64,000 nt of DNA from Rusavskia elegans (taxonomy: Eukaryota; Ascomycota; Lecanoromycetes; Teloschistales; Teloschistaceae), in contig SAUG01000029.1 of NCBI GenBank assembly GCA_011316305.1, positions 682,001-746,000 on the forward strand, in the 5' to 3' direction. A program made the position numbers and the translations under genes. This document shows positions 57,339 to 64,000 of the stretch, piece by piece. The number at the start of each line of letters is the position of its first letter. Within the stretch, counting starts at the first letter, position 1. The notes under the pieces were generated by a model, which was given only the letters and a program-made list of their open reading frames with translations, was not told the origin of the DNA and searched no databases.

Positions 57339-58260
57339 ATGGTGGCCAACCTTACTCAGACGCTTTCTCTTCTGATCACAGCCAACCATATCCTTGACTA
57401 TTATTCCGTCGTAACCGGCTATGGTCACATCAGCGTTCGCAATCCCCTTAACAATGCTACGTTTTTCATGACCGGCGACGGTCAGCCTCCAGCGCTCGTG
57501 CGCTCTCCTGAAGACCTCGACGAATTCTACCTGGAAGATGCATCTCCAGTTACCGAAAGTAGCCGTCAAACGAGCAAATCGGAGCGGTTCATTCACCAGG
57601 GTCTCCTCAAACGATTTCCTGGCCTCCAATCCGTTGTTCATTCGCATTCGAGATCCGTCATCCCTTTTGGCATCGGCGGGGTTCCATTTCAGCCAACTTA
57701 TCATTTGGCCGGAGGCTTTATAGGTCAGTCTCTTCCAGTTCGGGGGCCTATAGTTATACCCCGAACAGCGCTGATCTGCACAAAAAGGCGAGGAAGCACC
57801 CGTCTTCGAAATCGCGGACTATTACACACTCAACGATACCCAAGACCTACTTGTCAACAAACCTCGCTTCGGGCAAGCCTTAGCAAACACCTTCCTAACC
57901 CCAGCCCACAACGCTTCTTCTTCTGCCGCAGACGTTCTCGAGCCGGACTATAACCTGGTGCTACAAAGAGGCCACGGTTTCACAACCACAGGCACCTCGA
58001 TCCCGCAAGCAGTCTACCGCGCCGTCTACACAACCTGGAACGCAGAAGTCCAGGCGTCCGCAATCACAATCAACGATGCCGCCGGCCAGAATCGTCCCGT
58101 CAGGTACATAGCGCAAAAAGAGCTAGCAGACACTTTATCTCTCGACAATGGAGCCTACCCTCGAGATTGGATTCTCTGGGCCGCACAGGTGAGAGTGAAT
58201 CCGCTGTACAAGAACGATTTGGGGTATGCGTCGATTCCGGCGCCATCACAGTCCGTGTAG
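57339..58260 (+). CDS. Class II aldolase/adducin-family protein
   Basis: Exons 57339-57723 and 57788-58260 (285 aa). The 64-bp intron has GTCAGT donor, GCTGATC branch and CAAAAAG acceptor; splicing restores GGFIGEEAPVFEIADYY, so the apparent frameshift is an intron. Family marks: GYGHISVRNP near residue 30, the HSHS metal-binding His pair near 110, and LQRGHGFTTTGTSIPQAVYR near 210 supplying the third His. Such proteins use a divalent metal to act on small hydroxy-aldehydes or hydroxy-acids (fuculose/ribulose-phosphate aldolases and decarboxylase-like relatives). Substrate unknown. No signal peptide, so probably cytosolic. No evident link to the terpene synthase and P450 genes. Confidence 0.88.
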
Positions 58261-59044
58261 CCCCTTCGCCTCATATGAATACATAAATGATGATAGCACA
58301 TTTCTTCCATGCCGTTGAGAACAAGCATACAGGTCCAAATAAATGAGATTGTTCTTAAGACCAAAGCGGCGAAGGGATTATAGTAATGGAAACCGACTTG
58401 GAAGGGTTGAATGGATCGCTGCTCTCTTTAACACTCACAAAAGAATGATGCACCGTTGGGGCTTCTGATGAACAGACTGGTATCTATCGTCTCATTTATT
58501 AGAACGATATCTATCATCTCAAATCCCGGACACTAACATCTATTATCTCATGTGGTGGTAGAGCAGGACATACATTGGCAGAGCAGGGCATCCGACTTGG
58601 CTGACAGTCGAGGTATCGGATGCCCACTCCACCAAGTCGAAGGGATTCAATAGCCGCTGAGAATGTCCGAACGATTCTGCTCACGGCGACTTGGGGGGTA
58701 AGATTCTCAACATGTGTCCGCTTAGCATCATTGTGGACGTGTGCTATTATCGATTCTCGACTATCGACTCATTTTTTTACATCGAAGCAATAGTGATTAT
58801 ATACCGGGCATCTTTGCAGTTGATCGCTTGTATCGCTATTGACCGAACGACCTGTGGTGTGTGGTGTGTGGTATGGTATCGCTTTCATTCACAACAATGA
58901 TAAGGTGGTAGATCAGGTCTAGTGTGTGGCTTCTTACCTTTCTCCGTGCACCCTGACTAAAGTATCAAACCATTCATCGCTTTTCAAAGACATGAAAAAT
59001 GCCTCCTAAAAGTATTGAAAAGCATATCGACGTACACTCACCAA
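58261..59044. other. Intergenic between convergent genes
   Basis: No gene is seen. It contains the 3' ends of the aldolase-family gene (+) and the GH20 gene (-). A short tandem duplication (CTATCATCTCA/CTATTATCTCA) lies near 58500-58550. Confidence 0.3.
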
Positions 59045-60874
59045 TTAAAGTCTACAACCCCCTTTATACCTCAAGCACCACTCCATTTGCACAACACCAG
59101 CGCGGATATCTCTCATCACAAGCCTCTCTCTCATATCAGCCAGTCTCCTTGTCGTGCTCTCGTCGGGCTTCTTTCCAGGAGCGTCCCACATCACCTCCGC
59201 TGCGGCCGCTACCCTGGGCCATAGCATATCATCGAGGTTGACACTATCCGTAAGCTCGCCCCAGAGGTGGACCTCGCCTCCCACCACTAGGTGTCTTTGG
59301 CTATGGGGCACATCAGCCACTGGGTCATACGCATACATGTGTCGCCAGTTCTTATACGGGCTGCAGTGATCTAGGTAGGGTGGCCTGACAGGGCTATCTG
59401 GATTTGATGGGTCCGGGTCTACGAAGTAACCGTGACCGCAGTCAAGATACCAGTGAGCATTTGAGCCGAAGAGGGTTTTGTAGCCTTTGTTGAGGATCGT
59501 ACCAAGAGCGTCGTCGTCACTGCCGCGCCAAGTTTGGATGATGATGTCTTGTTGTGGCAGGGTGAGATTCCAGTCTAGCACCATCTCCTCCCACATGATT
59601 ACCGTCAGGGAATGTGCGGTTGCAATGGAAATGACATGATCGATAAAAGCTTGAACTAGCGGTTGAAGGATTTGATAAGATGAGGATTTGACGGTTGGAT
59701 CTAAGCGGTAGGCGTTCATGTTGAGCTCGTCGCCGCCTAGATGGAATAAGAAGCTGTGACGCGAGGTACGGGAGAGTAAATCGTCCAGGAGGGTCTGGAT
59801 GAAAGGCGGAACCTCGGATGAGTTTAATCGTAGTTGGCCGGACGGCGGTTCCAGCGCGTATTCAGGCCATGGCACGTCTTTAGCGGTGACGAGGGATGGG
59901 TAAGCATTTCCAATGGAGGTCGTGTGACCGGGAAGATCGATCTCGGTAAAAACTTGCACACCGTGATATGTTCCATGAAGCTGGACAATCTCCAAGTCTT
60001 CCGTGCTCCAGATCTGAGCGGGACTGTACGCACCTTTCAAGGCCAGGTCAGGAAGAGACGGTATCTCCAGTGGCCACGACTGGGCATCCGAGGCATGTAT
60101 GTGGAGTCGATTGAGCTTGCAGGCTGCCATGGCTTCGATGGTGCGCATCACATCTGCAGGAGAGATCCAATTGCGAGAGATGTCCAGGTTGAGGCCACGA
60201 TGCTCGAACAGGGGGCTGTCTTGGATCGAGAGGGGAGCATAGGGCGTGTAGGAGCCAGCAGAGGGTGATGAATGCGCAAAGAACAGCTGAGTGAACGTCT
60301 CGAGTGCGTGTAGTCCGCCTAGTGGGGAGGCAATCTTGATCAGGGCGCCAACGTCCTCCGAGATCTCAATTGTGTAGGCCTCGGAATTGTCATGGCGCTC
60401 GGTAGATGTCAGGTTGTTTCGTGGGTCTTCATCAATGACAATGCGCTCAATGTAACGCTTGACACTGTCCGTGGCAGGCTCGAATCGGGCGCCTCTTGGA
60501 TGGAACTTCAGAGGCACGAAGCCTCCATCGAAGACGTTGTGCTTCATCCTTTCAAAGGCCGACTGCAGCAGTGTTTCTGACGAAAGCGAAATCCAGCCAA
60601 CTCTCGACGGGGCGCCATGATGGGAAGGGCTGCAAGGATGGGGTCAATGCATATGCTTTGCCAGAAAGTCATATATGAATAATCACCGGATCAGTTGTTG
60701 GACGGTGTTCCAAAGCCAGCCGAGAGGTTGAGTCGAAGCCGGACGAGATAAGTGGACAAGTTGAACGTTGGCCGAGAGCCATAAAGTCGACGAGCCATGC
60801 TCAAAATGCTTCGGTTGAGGCCATAAGGCAAACGAGGAGCTGACGAGGGCGCAACACCACAGCAAAGCACGCAT
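59045..60874 (-). CDS. Secreted GH20 beta-N-acetylhexosaminidase
   Basis: Minus strand, exons 60874-60687 and 60629-59045 (590 aa). The 57-bp intron has GTGATT donor, GCATTGAC branch and TTGCAG acceptor, and joins TVQQLIR to PSHHGAP without breaking frame. The N-terminal signal peptide is MRALLWCCALVSSSFA, followed by LWPQPKHF, the usual start of mature fungal hexosaminidases. The GH20b N-domain precedes the barrel (GLNLDISRNW...). The catalytic Asp-Glu pair is HLGGDELN, D363/E364; WEE and WRG blocks follow and the EVHLWGE motif is near the end. It releases terminal GlcNAc/GalNAc from chitin oligomers and glycans with a substrate-assisted mechanism, extracellularly or at the wall. Complete by length. 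Confidence 0.95.
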
Positions 60875-61282
60875 GTTAGCTTGTGGTTGATCTGTTAAGT
60901 AGTCCTACTTCCTAGCGTGATTGGGGAGTGGTTTTGGCAAGGCAGCAGATGAAGGTATTCGGTTGTTGACACTCAGTCGTCGTTGTGGTTTCCGATCGAG
61001 GGGTCTGCCAAGTCAGCCCCTCCTGCAATAAAGACCATCTTACATCTACAGCGACCAGCAAACAGATTCGTAGCGTTCTATTGCCTGTTTGTGTTACGAC
61101 TACCCCGTCGTAGCAGGTGTCCATTGTAGTTTGAGATTCGACTATTGAGCAAGACCTCGGTCTTGTTGAAACGAAATCCTATCGGGGCACCGACTGTTGT
61201 CGCCGTTCATTGCGATCAAGGGTTGAGACAACGAGAGGGACTGTACTCGTATCGGTGGATCCTTAGTCTCTTGCTCAAGTGC

Positions 61283-62359
61283 TCAAAGCTTGTCCTTCTG
61301 GCGGCCAGGGTATCTTTGCGAAAGCTGTTGCAAGTGGATCATCGTCCACTCTGCATCTGGGTCTGACCCTTCTTCAAGGCTGTCATTATCATTTGCTTGA
61401 TGATCCGTCCCTGCCATTGGCATCAGATGGTCGAGGACGAAGTGCGTGACCTTCGTTCGTAATCTGTCCCTATCATCTACTGCCATGGGCTCAGCGTTGA
61501 ACGTTTTTATCAACAACTCTACTCCGCCCGCGTCCAAAAATGCTTGCAGTTGCGTCTGATCTTGACACAGTGACGAGAGTAAAAACATCATCCGATTAAG
61601 GAGGAGGGGTGATTGTTCATGAAGAAAAGCCATGATCACAGCCTCCAGTGGTCCCTCTGGCCATTCGTCGTTGTAGAAGTGGGAAAGGGCGACGGTGAGT
61701 GAGGCTTGGTTGTTGTGGATGGCTGTGCCGAAGACCAGAGTGGCTAGAGATCGGACTTCGAGGGAGAGGTTTGAAGGTAAGAGGAGTTGGAAGAGCTTGT
61801 GGATGAGTTCGCTGTCTTTGGCTAGCGAGAGGCCCCAGTGGTAGGAGTGGGAGAGATCTTCTAGATTTGAGAGGGCGGGGAGGATGTCTTCGTCGCTGCT
61901 GGAAGCGTGAACTTTGATATCAGAAGCACTATCGGAAAAGAGGGTGCCCTCTGCTATGTCGTGTTGTGGGGGAAGAAACGGTTGCTGCCTCGATTCCTCT
62001 TGTCGAAAATTGATGGCAGGCGTTTCGGCTTCTTCTTGGTAACCAACCAGATCCGAATCATCGATGACAGTCAAAGAGGAAGAATCGACATCTCCATCCG
62101 GCTCAGGGATATTGAGCCTGGCTTCTTTGACACCGGTGGCGAGGTTCATGCGAACATGCAGGCCTGGGGGAAGATTCTGATCATCGTGCACCGTTTGGAA
62201 CTTCTCTGTGGGCTGGAAGATTTGAGGATAACACTCAGAGGCGTGGTTTGTGTGGCAGATTAAATTGGATTCTGCTTTGGGGGAGGGAGTAGCTGCCCGA
62301 GCGGAGTGACGCGTAGAGAGAGTAAGGAGGCAAGTTATGAAAGTGCTGCGGAGAAACAT
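61283..62359 (-). CDS. SIL1: SIL1, ER nucleotide-exchange factor for Hsp70 (BiP/Kar2)
   Basis: Intronless, 358 aa. N-terminal signal peptide (MFLRSTFITCLLTLSTRHSA). The family block ICHTNHASECYPQIF followed by FQTVHDDQNLPPGLHVRMNL and TGVKEARL (residues about 34-82) is diagnostic of Sil1. An acidic variable stretch follows, then armadillo-like helices (about 165-330; LHEQSPLLLNRMMFLLSSLC). It promotes ADP release from the ER Hsp70 during translocation and folding. The C-terminus is KDKL rather than HDEL/KDEL, an unusual retention signal that could come from one Glu-to-Lys change. Same strand as GH20, 0.4 kb apart, but an independent gene. Confidence 0.93.
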   Translation of the reverse strand: MFLRSTFITCLLTLSTRHSARAATPSPKAESNLICHTNHASECYPQIFQPTEKFQTVHDDQNLPPGLHVRMNLATGVKEARLNIPEPDGDVDSSSLTVIDDSDLVGYQEEAETPAINFRQEESRQQPFLPPQHDIAEGTLFSDSASDIKVHASSSDEDILPALSNLEDLSHSYHWGLSLAKDSELIHKLFQLLLPSNLSLEVRSLATLVFGTAIHNNQASLTVALSHFYNDEWPEGPLEAVIMAFLHEQSPLLLNRMMFLLSSLCQDQTQLQAFLDAGGVELLIKTFNAEPMAVDDRDRLRTKVTHFVLDHLMPMAGTDHQANDNDSLEEGSDPDAEWTMIHLQQLSQRYPGRQKDKL

Positions 62360-63185
62360 CTTTCACTCCAGTCCTCTAGATGGACAGATGGACAAGTATC
62401 TAGCGTGAATAGTAAAATTTGAAGGACGAGATCACGATGGAGGTGGTTGCTGATCAGAGCGGCGCCCGCAATTTCAATCTTCTCTTGACGAAACGTCAGC
62501 AGGTAAAGTAGAGGAGAACAGCATAGGAGAAAGAATAAGAATGCGGACTGACACTTTATCAAGGTTTGAACATATATATGGAATAGAAATCTGTGGTGCC
62601 TACATAGTAGAGATGTGGTCTATTTGTCCTTTTCTTGGTATCGGCTGCCTGGGCTTGGCAACGGATTTCATCATGATTATATACAGTAATGTGCCACACA
62701 GTAAGCACCAAACACCTCTACTACCGATCTGTGCTACTACTGTGACCATGAATGAATCTCAGCAGTGTTGAATAGCTACATAAGTAATATTTGAGCTATG
62801 GTAAGAACCGAATCTCATGTTAGAGCGCCGACGGCTATACGTTTTTCATTGCCATTGATTTTCCACATGACGAGCCAGGCAGAGTTGAGGAACGATCAGA
62901 TCGAGCGATGCGAATACAGCCAAGGTCATGGACGGAACACGCTCTGCCATGAAGCCAATAGTCAAGACGCGGGTTGTTCTCACCGTCCCACGCTTCATCC
63001 CACGCATGTCGCATCCATCTCCGATGATCAGCCATGCATAACCGCGAAGCGTGGAGTGCTGATATGACACTTGCGCTGTAAGCTAAGCCGGTATATGAAC
63101 TGAGTCGTCAAGCTAGGGAATATGGCCATGTATATAAAGCTTTTAGCAGCCGAAGGCTCTGGTGTTATTATGCATCGGAGAAATA
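62360..63185. promoter_or_regulatory. Divergent intergenic region between SIL1 and the secreted protein
   Basis: No gene is seen; only short frames. It contains both promoters. No specific element is named. Confidence 0.3.
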
Positions 63186-64000
63186 ATGCGCTGCCTTGAC
63201 ATGGCTGTGTTGCCTTTCCTCATTCTGGGACTGCACTTCAGCGTGGGAGAGGGTGCCATTGCTGGGCGGCGAGATCTCAAGAATCATGCAGATGGGCTAA
63301 GCTTACCTTCTTCGGGTGGCCATGGTAACAGCGAGGCGGCACGAAGCCAGACCGAGTATGTACGCCCTGAAGTGGGTGGAAGGGACCCGATCCAAGAGTT
63401 ATAGTACTGACGTCCCATCGCAGGATTGATGACGTCCAGTATGACATTTCAGTCATGGACCCAGCTGGCCAAGACCACTCTGAGAAGTTTCAGGTCCTTG
63501 GCTCGCCTTCCGACCCTTTCAGCAACGACCTGGAGAAAAGGGCCCTGTCCCGGCCGCTGGATTTCTGTCCAGACGGTGAAACCTTTACTCAATCATACTG
63601 CAGAGAGGAAGTCAGCCCCCAGGCATACGTGATTATATGTAACGAAGGATATGATCACAGCTGGTACTATCGTCGTTGCGCCGAGAGAGAAATCTGCGTA
63701 CGTGGTATACCCAAAAGAAATCCCCCCTTACCGAATGGACAAGTGGTCCCTCCTACCCTGAAAGCTTACTGCGTTTCAACGAACCATTTTGTCAGGATTG
63801 GGATGAATCGAGCGTCCCACAAGACGATACCAGGGACCATTGCGACTCAGTACAAAGCTCCAGAGGGCAAGACAATGGCGATGGAAGCAGTCTTGACTGG
63901 GTTGAATGTTTCGGAAAGCCAGTTCGCCTCGAGTCTCAGGATGAGCGCTCAGACTTCGGACACATCCAACAATGTCCAAACATGGCGTTCTCAAGCGGGC
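63186..64000 (+). CDS. Secreted six-cysteine protein with a dibasic processing site (partial)
   Basis: Exon 63186-63355, 68-bp intron 63356-63423 (GTATGT donor, ACTGACG branch, TCGCAG acceptor), exon 63424 to the window end; the frame is open and the 3' end is missing. Signal peptide: hydrophobic core AVLPFLILGLHFSV, cleavage likely after GEGAIA. A pro-region ends in LEKR (residues 93-96), a typical Kex2 site, followed by ALSRPLDFC. Six Cys are visible at 105, 116, 129, 142, 148 and 173, with ETFTQSYC, YVIICNEGYDHSWYYRRC and EREICV around them. Beyond residue 173 the part seen has no further Cys. It looks like an ascomycete small secreted protein; no named family recognised and no effector role can be shown. 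Confidence 0.8.

Noticed and set aside
57339..57953. Frameshifted aldolase pseudogene
   Set aside because: A 64-bp intron at 57724-57787 with normal splice signals restores the family sequence.

Overview
The window is nuclear DNA of a filamentous ascomycete. The evidence is: (i) protein genes with 46-95 bp GT-AG introns; (ii) long AT-rich tracts in which CpA/TpG is almost absent while CpG survives, the signature of repeat-induced point mutation (RIP, CpA to TpA); (iii) fungal families: a class I sesquiterpene synthase next to a cytochrome P450, a secreted GH20 hexosaminidase, the ER factor SIL1, and class II aldolase and secreted cysteine-rich proteins. The species cannot be named from the sequence.

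Layout. 1-4.9 kb: a RIP-destroyed Ty1/copia relic on the minus strand, interrupted by a tRNA-headed SINE with a 20-bp target duplication. 4.935-10.853 kb: a complete but RIP-killed copia element (243-bp LTRs, TG...CA ends, 5-bp target duplication). It sits inside the remains of a Pro/Tyr-rich reading frame that can be followed on both sides. 11-48 kb: a gene-poor, repeat-rich accessory region. Here an ordered set is seen twice: coiled-coil gene with a Cys-rich C-terminus (11.6 and 26.4 kb), then an array of ~155-160 bp imperfect tandem repeats whose two arms have opposite polarity (14.2-20.7 and 31.2-34.0 kb), then an RGG/poly-Q gene (22.6 and 41.8 kb), then a broken coiled-coil relic (25.6 and 47.4 kb). 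The second RGG/poly-Q copy carries seven in-frame TAA/TAG codons in a 250-bp patch with no frameshift. Other tandem arrays (147, 210-220 and 77 bp) and several non-autonomous DNA transposons with recognisable target duplications are scattered through the second half.

50.4-54.4 kb: terpene synthase and P450, same strand, a likely two-gene terpenoid locus. 55.1-56.4 kb: a MULE-like element (9-bp target duplication) with a hAT-like element nested inside. 57.3-64 kb: ordinary chromosomal genes: class II aldolase-family protein (+), GH20 hexosaminidase (-), SIL1 (-), and a secreted six-cysteine protein (+) running off the window end.

The most interesting candidate system is the duplicated coiled-coil / inverted-polarity array / RGG-polyQ module. 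Its function is unknown. The ordered duplication, the arm inversion in both arrays and the nucleosome-scale period are read from the sequence; any role in chromatin, condensate formation or selfish maintenance is inference.
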